Source: Lathyrus oleraceus
Taxonomy: Eukaryota; Streptophyta; Magnoliopsida; Fabales; Fabaceae
Assembly: GCF_024323335.1 (NCBI RefSeq)
Contig: NC_066584.1
Location: forward strand, 429,078,319-429,142,318
DNA: 64,000 nucleotides
Direction of reading: 5' to 3'
In this document: positions 1 to 11,593 of the stretch, in pieces
Numbering within the stretch: the first letter of the stretch is position 1
Layout: every line of letters starts with the position of its first letter
Translations under genes and position numbers: made by a program
The notes under the pieces: model-generated
Seen by the model: the letters and a program-made list of their open reading frames with translations, nothing else
What the model was told of the DNA's origin: nothing
The model's database searches: none

Positions 1-1650
1 AATCTTTGACCTTTTGTATTGCATCCAAAATGATGGCATAGTCATGTTGTTGTGCAGCTGTACCTTAAAGATGGATTGTTGAATTATTGAGTGCGGATGT
101 TGTTATTGTTTGAAGTGGTCATGTGAAGGCTTGACATATCATGTATGTTGCAGGTTTTGTTCATGTCCTTCTTGCAGCTTTGGCGCACCTACCTTTGAAA
201 CCATGAGGCAGGATTATGTGGAGGTTCCAATGCCTGGTATGTTGTTGCAGAATCAAGGCAAGTGTTGCTCATGCGACTAGTGTAGGTTAGCTGCTAGGTT
301 CCTGGTGCAATGCTTGGTAGATTGATGTGTGTTGCACTTGTGAATATAAACTCTGCATGTCCTTACTTCATGTGGTTGCAGCAAGGCATGAGGTTTGTGT
401 TAGTTTGTATTCTCCATTTGGCTTTGATGTGTAGTAGGCCATGGCTTGGATAGTTTTGCAGCATAACCTCATCCTGATTCTGTGGCATATTTCCTATTGC
501 AGGATTTTTGCCATGATCTTATTTCATGGTTTTCATGTTGTACCATTCTAAGTTGGACATTTTGTAGCATGTGTGCACTATGTTTATTTGCTAACCTTCA
601 CTTTGGCATTATTTCTCATTGTAGGTCATGGCTTCATGAAGGTTGGTGGTTGAGCTAAGGTTGCATGACATCAAAAGGCTTTGGATCATCATATGCAAAC
701 TCCAAGATCAAATATCAAATATTCAAGATTAGGGATGGGATTAGGATATGGATTTAGGTTTTAGGACCTTTGGGAAAAGAAAGGGTTGAGTTGACTTTGG
801 TCAAAGTTGACCAAAAAGTCAACTGTTAAGCAAAGTCAACCCTTGGTCAAAGTTGTAAAAATGAGTGTTTTTTTTCATGTTATGACTAATGTGATGGATT
901 AAAATGGATTGAAAATGGTTTTCTTTTTGTACATGTATGCTTGATTTTGAATTGAAATGAACATGGCATGACTTGTAACATGGAATAATCATATTACATG
1001 GCTTATGAACAAATCTAAGACTTGATAACATAAAGATAAGGTTTTGAATGAAACACCAACCAATGACTAAAATGGATTGAATTCAAGACCAATGTCCAAA
1101 TGGAACCAAACCAAGATTGGACCATGTACATTGATGACAATGGGTGAAGAAAGGATGACATTAGGGTTATGGATGTCACTAGATGAAAAGTCAAGCCACC
1201 AAGTCCATCAGGTTCATCCCCTCCTTGGTTAGGGTTTTGGAGAGGCTTACTTCCCTAATCAATCCACTTGAATCAAACCAGATGTTTCAACAACAAGATT
1301 TCCAATGTATGAGCCCTTACTAGGATCCATCATCAGATCATCAGGAATTAGGATTTTGAATAACCCTGGAGATTGCTTAGATAGCCTCTTGTTGAATCCA
1401 CATTTCCACCATCCAGTAATTATGGTTATGACCTCTCCTATGCTTTGATGGGTAGTCAAACCATGCTTTTAGAAGTTTGATCTTTACCCAAACCCTAGCT
1501 TCACAGGCCAAGGTTCTTGAGCCCATGTTGATCCACTAGTGTATGCATGATGCATGCGAATGAGTTGTGAGTGTATGCAAATGATCCCCAAGTCAAGTAG
1601 TTGGATGGGAAGATGAAAAAAAGGTGGATGGAATATTTTGGGGTACAACA
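1..1650 (-). mobile_element. Ogre-like LTR, truncated by window edge
   Basis: The + strand ends in GGGGTACAACA at 1650, where the tandem array resumes. Read on the minus strand the terminus is TGTTGTACCCCAAAAT, resembling the starts of the two Ogre-like LTRs elsewhere in the window (TGTAACACCTCAAAATT and TGTAAGACCCCAATTTT). It shares their low-complexity style, with many GTCAAC/TTGACC and AAACCCTA motifs. No coding potential is seen; the two short minus frames (819-1031, 1259-1459) look like chance. The other end and the left TSD lie outside the window, so it could be a solo LTR or one end of a full element. Confidence 0.6.
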
Positions 1651-1910
1651 ATATATATGCAACATTTTATGATGATATATCTACAAGGGCTCATGTTCAC
1701 CTTACAAGATAATTGATTTCCCTTTCTAACCTTCATGCTTCACTATCAACTCCACTTGCCTCATAGAATGATATATCATAAAATAAAGTTGCAACTTCAT
1801 GAGGTATGTGATAATTTCTTTATACTGATTTTTAGACATTATATATAACTTATTTTTGGAAAGCCACATAGATAGTTTTCTTATGAAAAGATAGAAAAGG
1901 TTAAGTCCAA

Positions 1911-1991
1911 GGAATACTTAAAGATGGTGACTTTGTTGCAATTAAACAGTTAAAATTTAATGGCTCTCCCACATATAAATTATTGTTTTAA
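1911..1991 (+). pseudogene. Receptor-kinase-like fragment (U0)
   Basis: The frame reads GILKDGDFVAIKQLKFNG and runs to a TAA. This matches plant receptor-like kinase subdomains I-II: the end of the glycine-rich loop, then the VAIK lysine. In sister units the codons just upstream read KGLVQ, like the GLVYKG part of a loop. Only about 26 codons are kinase-like, and no catalytic HRD or DFG region follows. It is a captured exon scrap, not a kinase gene. The same block recurs at the same place in every unit except U7. Confidence 0.55.
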
Positions 1992-2821
1992 GCTCTATTA
2001 TTGAATAAGATTTTATACTTTTAGTAATGTTAAGATGCTAGTCTACAACTGATATATGTAATAGTTTATTGGGTTTCCTGCTTGCATCATTTACACGGTA
2101 CGATATTGCGTATTCACCAACTTCCAAAAGTTATTGCTTAGACCTTTATTGTTTATTATATCTTACTCTGAATACTTTTTTATTAAAATCCTTTCATAGA
2201 GAACAAAAAGGTATTCAAACGAAACTCTAATTATTATTGTATATTTAGTATTTTGTTTTTTTCTACTCTTATTTAGTTAATTTTAATGTTAGAGAGTTGG
2301 GTTAGGTTTAATATTAACAGTTTCTTATGTTGGAGTAGCTGGTGTTTTTTTCTGTTACTTTTTATTTGGTCTGGGTGTTCATTTATTTATTTTTAGCTAA
2401 TTTGGTACTATATAAGGTGTGTTATTTAGTTCAACTCTTGCAAAAAAAATTACTGTCTTGAATCTATTTATTATAAAGTTAAAAAAATGATATACCGTAG
2501 GCGTAATTGCATAATAAGGGAAAAGAAATCTAATTTGGGTTTACTTTTGTTTTTTAGAAAATTGTGAATTATGGCGGTTAAAACAACCATTATCCACAAC
2601 AAAAAACCGTCAATTTATATAATGTATATTATGGCGTTTTGTGTGGCGGTTAATGTGAAACCACCATTTTCTACTTAGCGGCAGCCAAATATATGGCATT
2701 TTTGGAAAATGCATTTTCGTAACTTATGGCATTTGAAGTCGCCGTAAAATCACTTTACTAACCGCCTTAAGTTGTTATGTGTTTACTAATAAGTCATTTT
2801 ATGTATCTCCATGTAATGCAG

Positions 2822-3468
2822 GGAAGAGAACCTAGGAGAAGAAGAAAACGAAGATTTGAAGGAGGGTCATGTTAGATTGTGGGAAGCATTCGAGGATCCC
2901 AACCTAGATAAGCACAACAACAATTCTGATTCAGATGACGACAATGAAGACTATACTATTGATGAATTTTTTTGGGAAAAGGAAATTAGCTTTGGCTACA
3001 AAGCTTGACGCAATGTGCGGGTAAGAGTGACTAGAAAAAATTAGAAACTTTCTTATTTTGTTAATACACATACATGTTAGTCCTTTGTTGTGTGTATATC
3101 TATAGAATTTCCCCCAAGAAGTAACAAAAAAGTGTCTGTATTGGAATCAAAATGCAATTAAGTTTATTGACGATGATACTGGGAAGAGCTATTATGGAGA
3201 GGTTCATTGTGCCAAGAGGAACAAAAAGATTGTGAAGAAGGAGAAGTTTATTGGAAGTGGGTGGTATGAGTACGTGAAAAATAAGAGGCTAAAAAGAGGA
3301 GATAAGATGGGATTTAGAATTGGTAATCCTATGGATAAGATGTATGTGTCCTTGTCAAAATTGATGAGAAAGGTCGGAGAAAGAGTTGAGGACTTAGGGA
3401 CTTATGAATGGGGATTTGGTTTATGTTGTTGTTGGCCCTGTTTTAAAATTGTCTTAATGGTGTTGTAG
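2822..3468 (+). pseudogene. Acidic + B3-like DNA-binding gene, copy U0 (stop in exon 1)
   Basis: Two exon-like blocks. The acidic exon (2822-3020) starts after GCAG, reads EENLGEEENEDLKEG and carries a DSDDDNEDY run; the donor is G|GTAAGA. The second exon (3106-3468) starts after CTATAG and reads NFPQEVTKKCLYWNQN, DDDTGKSYYGEV, FIGSGWYEYVKNKRL, RGDKMGF, MYVSL. Order and spacing fit a plant B3 fold: basic/hydrophobic start, G-x-W/Y, GW-x-(E)F/Y, GD-x-x-x-F, final V-x-L strand. The second exon is fully open, but the first has an in-frame TGA near its end (FGYKA-stop). B3 assignment is by motif pattern only. Confidence 0.6.
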
Positions 3469-3493
3469 TATATGGATAATGGTTATGGGGAGT

Positions 3494-3640
3494 CACTACA
3501 AAAAAATGGGTAAATTATGGACGTTTTATTAGGTCGGTTAAAGAAACTGCCATAATTGAACGTATATTATGTCAGTTTTTTCGGATGCCATAATATTATT
3601 TAATTTATGGCGGTTTGAACCACCACTATTTACGTATACT
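3494..3640 (+). repeat. CACTA-like terminus with GGCGGTT subterminal repeats (U1)
   Basis: CACTACAAAAAA is the usual plant CACTA (En/Spm) terminal sequence. It is followed by alternating copies of ATGGCGGTTT and AACCGCCAT, as expected for transposase-binding subterminal repeats. The same block starts units at 11888, 15380, 51363, 54293, 57609 and 60522, with a mutated form (CCCTACAAAAAA) at 62417. No matching TTTGTAGTG end was seen, so the second terminus is missing or diverged. Confidence 0.6.
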
Positions 3641-3858
3641 TTTCAATTCAAAATAGCGCTCACTTTTCTTTTTCTCCTTTTTTCAATCTTTTTTTATCTA
3701 TTTATTTCCTTTATTTATTTTTACTTTTTTTTTGAAGATTTTGTTTCTCAAAAAATTAAATGTAACATTTTCTTCATTATAAAAACCTCCTAACATGTGT
3801 AATGAATTTTTTTATTAACATTAATATATAAAAAATATTTTACAAAAAAATAGAAGAC

Positions 3859-3862
3859 TCTC

Positions 3863-3899
<37 letters not shown>
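3859..3899 (+). repeat. CT microsatellite (Y-patch position, U1)
   Basis: Nearly pure (CT)n between the TATATAAAAA box and exon A. Length varies strongly between units: about 41 bp here, about 40 bp in U6 and only 10-14 bp in U4, U5 and U8, as expected for a slipping microsatellite. Confidence 0.9.
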
Positions 3900-3904
<5 letters not shown>

Positions 3905-4063
3905 ACTTCTCTATCTTTCTCTCACGCTAAAAACCCTATCCCTGTTAAAACAATTGAACCGAGTGGTCATCGCTTTTGAGATTTTTCGAACACCCACCGC
4001 CATAAACTTCCCTTTATTTCATCTGTGCATTTTACGTTTTGGGGTTGTTTAATTTTCCTTTGG

Positions 4064-4161
4064 ATGAAGGATGAAATGTTAGGGTTCATAGAATCTCCAA
4101 ATTTTGAAGATTTCGAGGAGGACGTTGCTTCATTGACATCAACAAAGTGCTTACGAAAACG
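4064..4161 (+). pseudogene. Exon A (first coding exon-like block, U1)
   Basis: Open from ATG to a CG|GTATGT donor; reads MLGFIESPNFEDFEED after a short MKDE start. It is preceded by a CT-rich leader with ACGCTAAAAACCCTATCCC and CACCGCCATAAACTTCCC, conserved in all units. Breaks elsewhere: U2 donor GT changed to AT; U3 has an in-frame TAA; U4 has ATG changed to ATT; U5 has a 1-base deletion. I do not recognise the protein. Confidence 0.5.
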
Positions 4162-4473
4162 GTATGTAATATGTTCATCTCTCTATGTTTTGTTACACTT
4201 CTAATTTTCATTTTAATTAATGATTTGATTTCGTTGGTTTTTACTCGACTTGGTGAGCATATTCAGATATTAAAATAGATCGAGTACAACACATTTTATT
4301 TTAATGGACATGATATTTCATTTTACTTAATATTTAATACTTTCTCTCTGTGATGGTGAAGGGAATTTTTAATAATACCATGTTTCTTTCAACACACAAA
4401 TTGGAAACAAAATTGGTCTTCAGGTGAGACCTAATTTCATCATGAAGCTTGATAGATTTACATAAAAAAACAT

Positions 4474-4590
4474 ATGGAAGATTATAACGAAATTTCTGAG
4501 GTAGCTGATACTGCTACCGGTCGTTTCTCTATGGAAATGTCCGCCGATATGAACTTTTTCTCTTGCATTAAGATGATGTTTAGATTCTAG
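4474..4590 (+). pseudogene. 38-codon smORF in exon B (U1)
   Basis: ATG to TAG, reading MEDYNEISEVADTATG and ending in IKMMFRF. It lies in an exon-like block that starts after a TTGGTCTTCAG acceptor at 4424. The same frame is open in U2 (12782-12898), U5 (55186-55302) and U8 (63312-63428). It is lost in U3 and U6 (start mutated) and U4 (frameshift). No family recognised. It may be an exon of a captured gene rather than a translated small protein. Confidence 0.35.
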
Positions 4591-4629
4591 TGTATTATAA
4601 TTTAATAATGTATTATAATATATATGCAG

Positions 4630-4769
4630 CATTTTATGATGATATATATACAAGGGCTCATGTTCAACTTACAAGATATTGTTTTCCCTTTCTAACCTCC
4701 ATGCTTCACTATCAACTCCATTTGCCTCATAGAATGATATATCATAAAATAAAGTTGCAACTTCTCGAG
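4630..4769 (+). pseudogene. Exon C-like block (U1)
   Basis: Bounded by an ATATGCAG acceptor and a GAG|GTATGTG donor, both conserved across units. The first half reads FYDDIYTRAHVQLTR in this frame. The second half is open in a shifted frame; a 1-base deletion in this copy joins the two. Other units show AHVHLTR followed by a stop. Origin of the exon is not recognised. Confidence 0.4.
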
Positions 4770-4877
4770 GTATGTGATAATTTTTTTTGTACTGATTTTT
4801 AGACATTATATAGCACTTATTTTTGGAAAGCCACATAGATAGTTTTCTTATGAAAAGATAGAAAAGGTTTAGTCCAG

Positions 4878-4958
4878 GGAATACTTAAAGATGGTCACTT
4901 TGTTGCAATTAAACAGTTAAAATTTAATGGCTCTCCCACATATAAATTATTGTTTTAA
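4878..4958 (+). pseudogene. Receptor-kinase-like fragment (U1)
   Basis: Same kinase-like frame as in U0, here with LKDGHFVAIKQLKFNG (D to H in the copy). Confidence 0.5.
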
Positions 4959-5784
4959 GCTCTATTATTGAATAGGATTTTATACTTTTAGTAATGTGAA
5001 GATGCTAGTCTACAAATGATATATGTAATAGTGTATTGGGTTTCCTGCTTACATCATTTACACGGTACAATATTGAGTATTCACCAACTTCCAACAATTA
5101 TTGCTTAGACCTTTATTGTTTATTATATCTTAATCTGAATATTTTTTTTATCAAAATTCATTCATAGAGAACAAAAAGGTATTCACACGAAACTCTATTT
5201 ATTATTGTATATTTAGTATTTTTTGTTTTTCTACTCTTGTTTAGTTAATTTTAATGTCAGAGAGTTGGCTTAGGTTTAATATTAACAGTTTCTTATGTTG
5301 GAGTAGCTGGTGTTTTTTCTGTTACTTTTTATTTGGCCTGGGTGTTCATTTATTTGTGTTTGGCTAATTTGCTACTATTTAAGATGTGTTCTTTAGTTAA
5401 ACTCTTGCAAAAAAAATTAGTGTCTTGAATCTATTTATTAAAACGTTAAAAAATGATATAACGTAGGCATAATTGCATAATAAGAGAAAAGAAATCTAAT
5501 TTGGGTTTACTTTTTTTACTAGAAAATTGTGAATTATGGCAATTAAAACAACCATTATCCACAACAAAAAACTGTCATTTTAATTAATGTATATTATGGC
5601 GTTTTGTGCAACGGTTAATGTGAAACTGCCATTTTCTACTTAGCGACAGCGAAATATACGACATCTTTGGAAAACACATTTTTGTAACTTATGGCATTTA
5701 AAACCGCGGTAAAATCACTTTACTAACCGCCTTAATTTGTTATGTATTTCCTAATAAGTGATTTTATGTATCTCCATGTAACGC

Positions 5785-6409
5785 ATGGAAGAGAACCTAG
5801 GAGAAGAAGAAAAGGAAGATTTGAAGGAGGTTCATGTTAGATTATGGGAAGCATTTGAAAATTCCAATCTTGATAAGCACAACAACAATTCTTATTCAGA
5901 TGACGATGATGAAGACTACATGATAGATGAATTTTATTGGGAAAAGGAAATCAACTTTGGCTACAAAGCTCGAAACAATGTGCTGGTAAGAGTGAATAGA
6001 AAAAATTAGAAACTTTCTTATTTTGTTAATACACATACATGTTAATCCTTTGTTGTGTGTATATCTATAGAATTTCCCTCGAGAAGTAACAAAAAAGTGT
6101 CTGTATTGGAATCAAAATGCAGTTAAGTTTATTGACGATGATACTGGGAAGAGTTATTATGGAGAGGTTCACTGTGCCAAGAGGAATAAAAAGATTGCGA
6201 AGAAGGAGAAGTTTATTGGATGTGGGTGGTATGAGTACGTGAAAAATAAGAAGCTAAGAAGAGGAGATGAGCTGGGATTTAGCATTGGCAATCCTTTGGA
6301 TAAGCTGTGTGTGTCCTTGTTAAAATTGATGAGAAAGGTCGGAGAAAGAATTGAGGAGCTGGAGACTTATGAATGGTGGTTTGGTGTATGTTGTTGTTGG
6401 CCCTTGTAA
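5785..6409 (+). CDS. Acidic + B3-like protein, open copy U1 with LTR-supplied stop
   Basis: Model: 5785-5985 joined to 6071-6409, intron 5986-6070 (GTAAGA...CTATAG). The frame is open for about 179 codons. An acidic N-terminal segment (GEEEKEDL, DDDDEDYMIDEFYW) is followed by a B3-like segment (NFPREVTKKCLYWNQN, GDELGFSIGNP, VSLLKLMRKVGER). The ATG arises because the usual GCAG acceptor is GCATG here, so the start may be fortuitous; other units splice in from upstream. The solo LTR inserted in the last codons: its first bases, TGTAA, complete TTG and supply TAA, replacing about 10-14 C-terminal codons. A nuclear DNA-binding role is inferred from the B3 pattern only; expression is unknown. Confidence 0.45.
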
Positions 6410-7545
6410 GACCCCAATTTTGTCCCTAAGATCCCTCATGGCATCATATCATACCATATCATTGCCTCAAGGATCTTTGTACACCTTTGCTTCCCTCCTA
6501 GTGGGTGGGTTATCTTGTGAGTGTGGTTCTTGATCACCAAGCATGTATTGCATTTGTGTATCATTGCTTTTCATTTGTCTATTAACCAAAAGTACAAAAA
6601 TATTGTCATCTAACCATGCTACTTGCAGATGAAACAAGCTAGGTTAAATCAGTCAAAACAGTCATTGAGCAATAGATGGTGGCCATTCTTGAAGAATTTG
6701 GGCACCATTATCATTCATCAAGAGTTCATATGAGTTGTGACATCATTTTGAATCAAGATCTCAAGTGGTAGGGGCTTGGAATTCATCAGAACATGGTTCA
6801 GTCAACCAAAACCCTAGCAAAGTCAACTGTGGTCAACTGTGCATTTAATCAGTGATTTGATGGTGGGAATTGGTTGGAGAGGTCTCATTCATGTCCATAT
6901 AAGCCTCATATAACATGTCAAACATCCACAGTGAAGAATTTGAGGTCAGACAAGAAGTTTCCAAAAATAGTAAGTTGACCTGTAATTGGAATTTGCCAAA
7001 AATGGAAAGTTCTTCTCCTCAAAATTACATCATCATAAAAGCTTCAAATGAATTTTTGTCCAACATGAAAGTTGAAGATCTTGTTCTCCCATTTCCAAAA
7101 AGTCCAAGAACACTCATTTCTCATGTGTGGTTGGCAAGTTATGATCAAATCATTCTCAAGAGTTTTTGAACTTCAAAGTGAGATAACTTCCAAACCATTT
7201 GGCCAAATTGAGTGAGGTTTTTTGCTACAAGTCACATTTGATATGCTCTATCCAAATCCTTCATCACATTTCACCAAAAATCATCCAATCAAAATGGCCT
7301 TTTTCAAGTGCATTGAATTAAAAAGAGAGGGGTGAAAAATGGACTTTCAAATTAATCATTGTCCACATGTTCTACCAATTGCAAATGACTGAAAATCACA
7401 TTTGGAGATTGTTTGGGCCCATTTTGCACTGTAGCATGCCATGCACATGCAACTTGAGTGGATTTCACTAATTAACCAAAACACTTCATTAAGCAAAATT
7501 CCATTACCATTCCACTAACCAAAACTTAGGCTTTGTTAATCAGAG

Positions 7546-7552
7546 TATATAT
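7546..7552 (+). promoter_or_regulatory. Candidate LTR TATA box (solo LTR)
   Basis: TATATAT about 1.1 kb into the LTR, followed by an AAAAAAACCCTAGCC leader-like segment. The Ogre element has TATATAAT at the corresponding depth. Confidence 0.4.
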
Positions 7553-8754
7553 GACTCATTTCAGACTAAAAAAACCCTAGCCACTATTCACAAATCAGAT
7601 ATGAAATTCATTTCCTCTCAAAAACTCTCATCTTCTTCACTTGGTTTTTTCTGAAAAATTACAAAAGAACTCGTGCTCTTGTGTATTGGTCTATCATCCA
7701 TCATCCTTTTGGAAGCATTTGCAAGCATTATTTCATAGCTGTAGAGCCATTTCCAGCACTGTTGCATTGAAGTTCTTCCATGGCAAGTATCGATTGGAGC
7801 TGCCTCAAGGGTTGTTGAGCTAAAATTCGTTGTTCATTCATCATTTGGAACATCATTGTGCATCTGTTTCAGCTCAACACGGCCAGAAAACCACGATTTC
7901 ACCACTGCTCTTCAAATCAGGTGAACTTTCGATTCTCTCTATTCTTGAAATCATGTTGTGCTTTAGAAAGATCTTGCCATGCTGAGTTCACTGAATGTTG
8001 TAGTTTTGATTATGGTTAAGTATTGAGAGAGAAATATGGATTCAAAGTTTGGTTGTTAAACTTTATTTTGCTCGATGCTTCCATGATAGTTTGAATTAGG
8101 GCTAAGCATTATTGGATTGTTGATGTACTCTGCAAGATGAACACATTGATATGTCGTTTTTTGATTTTGGTTGCAAGTTGATTCATGAGCTGGGTTTTGT
8201 TTGAAGAACACATGAACCCTAATTTTTTCGAGCCCAGAACCGTGCCAGATCTCCAAAACCCGCGTCTGCATGTGTTTTCCCGTTTCACTTGCCATGAAGC
8301 CAATCAGGCGTGGACACGCCCTTAAGTGAAACGCAGCGTTTCACTTAAGGGGTCGGTTAATTACGATTATGCCACTGCCGTGTTTAAATTTATTTAAATC
8401 ATTTTCTTTTTTTTCAATATTTATTTCATTTTGTATGCCAATCTTAGAAAATTCATAAGTCACTCAATTTTAATCCAAATTTGATGGAATTTTTTGTGAA
8501 ATGCTCCTCATGATCTCTAGTTTATTATGGTGATTTTTCCAGATTTTTTGCACGTGTAGATTTTTAAATGTGCTAGGGTTTGTTCATGTGTGTCCATTTT
8601 GTGTATGCCATGCCATTTTGCTTGTGAAATGATGATACTTAATCCAATGCCTCTGAAATGTTTTGTGCTTAAACTAGACATGTTCATGGTGATTTTGGTA
8701 TAGAGTTTGTGAATTTATCATTGCTGGTTGATGAGATATGATTTTTTGAATAGA

Positions 8755-8777
8755 GGTGTGACAATTTGTGTCACACC
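8755..8777 (+). promoter_or_regulatory. Conserved inverted repeat in LTR (GGTGTGACA / TGTCACACC)
   Basis: Two perfect 9-bp arms around the spacer ATTTG. The same 23 bases, in sense orientation, occur in both LTRs of the Ogre element (35057-35079 and 48256-48278) although surrounding sequence has diverged. Could be a dimer-binding site or RNA hairpin; function unknown. Confidence 0.7.
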
Positions 8778-10409
8778 ATTCATGTCCAACTTCATGATTT
8801 TAATTACCATGCTTATTGAACTCAAAATGGTCTGGATTTTTGCATGAATATACTTATGGATGTTGAGAATACATGTGAATTTTTCTGGAATTATTGATGG
8901 CATTTCCTATTTGATTGGAATTTTATCCCCTGTTTGGTCATTTGTTGACTTTTTGTGATACATGTTTGTATTTGGTTTGTGAAATTCTGGTTATTAATTG
9001 GATGGATGTGAAATTTGACATGTGAATTATAGACATCTTAAAGTTTGTCATGGTTTTGGTCCCATTCATTTATCATATGTTGTTTCTGTTTTATGATTAA
9101 TTGAAGTTGGTGCATGTTTTGATGCTTTGTATGAGTTTGCTTGGGACTTGCTTTGACTTTCTGATTTTCATTGACCTACTTCCCTTGATCCAAATGAGCT
9201 GAAATTTGGTATGCTTATCATGTTATGGATGATGTTTGATCATGAATTATTTGAGAATTTTTTGAAATGTTTGTGATTGGATTTGACTTGAATCTTTCTG
9301 TTGACTTCTTTGAGGTTCTATTTGACATGCTTTGACCTAATTTGTTGGTGAAATGATAATGATGAATGATACGAATGGGAAACCACTTGGGTTTGTTTCT
9401 TAATTGTTTGAACTTGATTTTGGATAGCTTTCACTTGCTGTTTTGGATTTTTTATCTCCTTTTGACCCTAGGCTTGTCCTAGTGGTCTTGTTGCTCATGT
9501 TTGAGTTTGGTTTTTCAGGTTAAGAAGCAAATGCTTCAAGGAGATCAATGCAAATTGATTGAGATTGATTGATTATCATGAACTAACTTGTTTGTTTTGT
9601 AGGATGCTTAGCTCATATGCTTTGAGCTTTGTGCTTTGCACATGGGATTGATTGTGTTGATCCTTATCTTATATTGGTTTTGAATTTGAGTTGTATACTG
9701 ATTTTACTTGATTGATTTCAGGTACCATTAGTTGCTATTAGTTCTTTGAGAACTTGCATTGCTTTGCTTGATAGCATTTGCATTGAGGTAGAATCCTTTT
9801 TCTTCATGTAGTCTGGAAGACCTGGCCTGTTACTTGGCCAGGCAACTGTCTGAAGTCCTCCTTAAGAGACGATGTTTGTGCTTGTTTACTTTTGTCCCAA
9901 GCAGGAAAAGTCCTTTGAATAAGGCAATTGGTAGAATCCAAGAGATATGTAACCTATCTCCTACTATTCTGTGTGTCACTCACCTTGCTCAGACCACATG
10001 TGTTAATGCATAGTGAGTAAAAACCCAAGATCTATCGAGTCAATAATCTGTGGAGAGAGTTCCTACTTTCTGAACTCCCACACCTTCTATCATTTGAAGC
10101 TCTCCCTGACCAGGGATAAGAGCATGAGGCACACCCCTCATATCCTTTCATCTGCTTCACCTTGGCTCTCAATGTCAAGGTTAAGAGCACCATTAACCCT
10201 ATTCCAGTTGGCTTCAATGCCTACCCTTTGTATGAGCCTAATTGTTTGGTTATAGAGTGTGCTGAATGACTTTGGTTGATTGATTACTTAGTTCATTTGT
10301 ACATGTCTGCTGTTATGCTTTGTGCATTTATCATCATTAATTGCTCATTAGTGCATGATCATTTCATTTGTCTTTGTGACATATCTTTGTTGATTGCCCA
10401 TTGAGGACA

Positions 10410-10800
10410 ATTGTAAGACCATTCATTGGCCATTGTTCCTATGATATGGAAGTGAGTATAAGACCATTTCATTGGCCACTCATCTTCTCTTTGCTTGATG
10501 CATTTGTTTGATTTATGTGAGGATGCAATTGTAAGTCCATGTAATTTGGCATTTGTTTTCCCATGATCATATGTTGGAGGTTAGAGTAAGCCCAGATAGA
10601 TTGGCATCTGACATCCAAGTGTTTGCTTTGTTTTTGTTGGAGATTGATATAAGCCCAGATAGATTGGCATCCGGTATCCACTTTTCATTCCTTTGTTGAG
10701 GAGATTGGTATAAGTCCATAGAGTGGCCTCTGATATCTAGTTTCTGTTTTAGGAGATTGGTATAAGTCCAGTGATTGGCATCCGGTATCCGCTTTTGTTG
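10410..10800 (+). repeat. Degenerate minisatellite inside solo LTR
   Basis: Repeats of about 50-62 bp built on AGATTGGTATAAGTCCA / GATTGGCATCCGGTATCC, clearest at 10578, 10640, 10702 and 10752. More diverged copies (GTAAGACCATTCATTGGCCA) lie upstream from ~10410. Confidence 0.7.
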
Positions 10801-11593
10801 ACTTTCTTCCTTTCCTTTGCTTGATTGCTCATTGCCTATTCCAAAGGACACACTTGAGTCATCTTCTATATGATTTCAAGAGGTGAACCTTCTAGGAAGT
10901 TTTACACTCCATCTTCATCCATTCATCCCATTTGTCCTAAACCTTTTCACACGTTGCTTTTAAAACTTGAGATAAATATTGTGCAAACATCTTCATGCTT
11001 TTAAATTAAAAACCTGGACCCCAAGTCCTTGACTTTTTCAAACTCCATTTCATAGTACTTCTTTTGAATCAATCTTAATCATACTTTGACCCTCCTTTTG
11101 TGAATAATCATAATCAATTAACTTCACCCATTCAATTGTTTTGTGGCTTTGTCCATTCTTGTTAAGCTTTCATACATTAGCCGTAGGTTTGATTTATCCT
11201 AGTTGGTTGATGTTAATCTCACCTATTTGTCCTTAGTTGATTGAATTGTAAGTCTTCCTTGCTTATTATAGGGTTAAACCCTCACTAGCAAGTTGAAGCT
11301 TTTCTCACATGGTGGACTCGTTGTTTGTATAAGGTTGAGTTTTCTCCCGTGGATAACGTAAGGCCTTAGGGCTTGTGTTTAAAATTGAATTCACTAACTT
11401 TTGGAAATCTTTTAGCCGAACTACGGCATTTTGATCCTTACCTTTGATGGAAGGTATGTAGGCAACGGGTTCATCCGTTCGAACACGAAAACAATAAAAA
11501 TTGTATATTCTTTTCTCATCATCCCAGTCATGTTTGCACAATAAATATTTCATAAACAAATAACAATTTTATACAACAAGTGTGAAAAGGACT

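Larger units (their letters stand above)
1651..3493 (+). repeat. Array unit U0 (3' part)
   Basis: Left-truncated copy of the ~2.9 kb array unit, cut by the LTR at 1-1650 inside the exon-C-like block (tatatgcaacattttatgatg). It keeps the kinase-like fragment (1911-1991), the long AT-rich spacer, the second GGCGGTT/AACCGCC block (~2570-2790), the acidic exon and the B3-like exon. It ends at the CACTACAAAAAA motif that starts U1. Confidence 0.85.
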
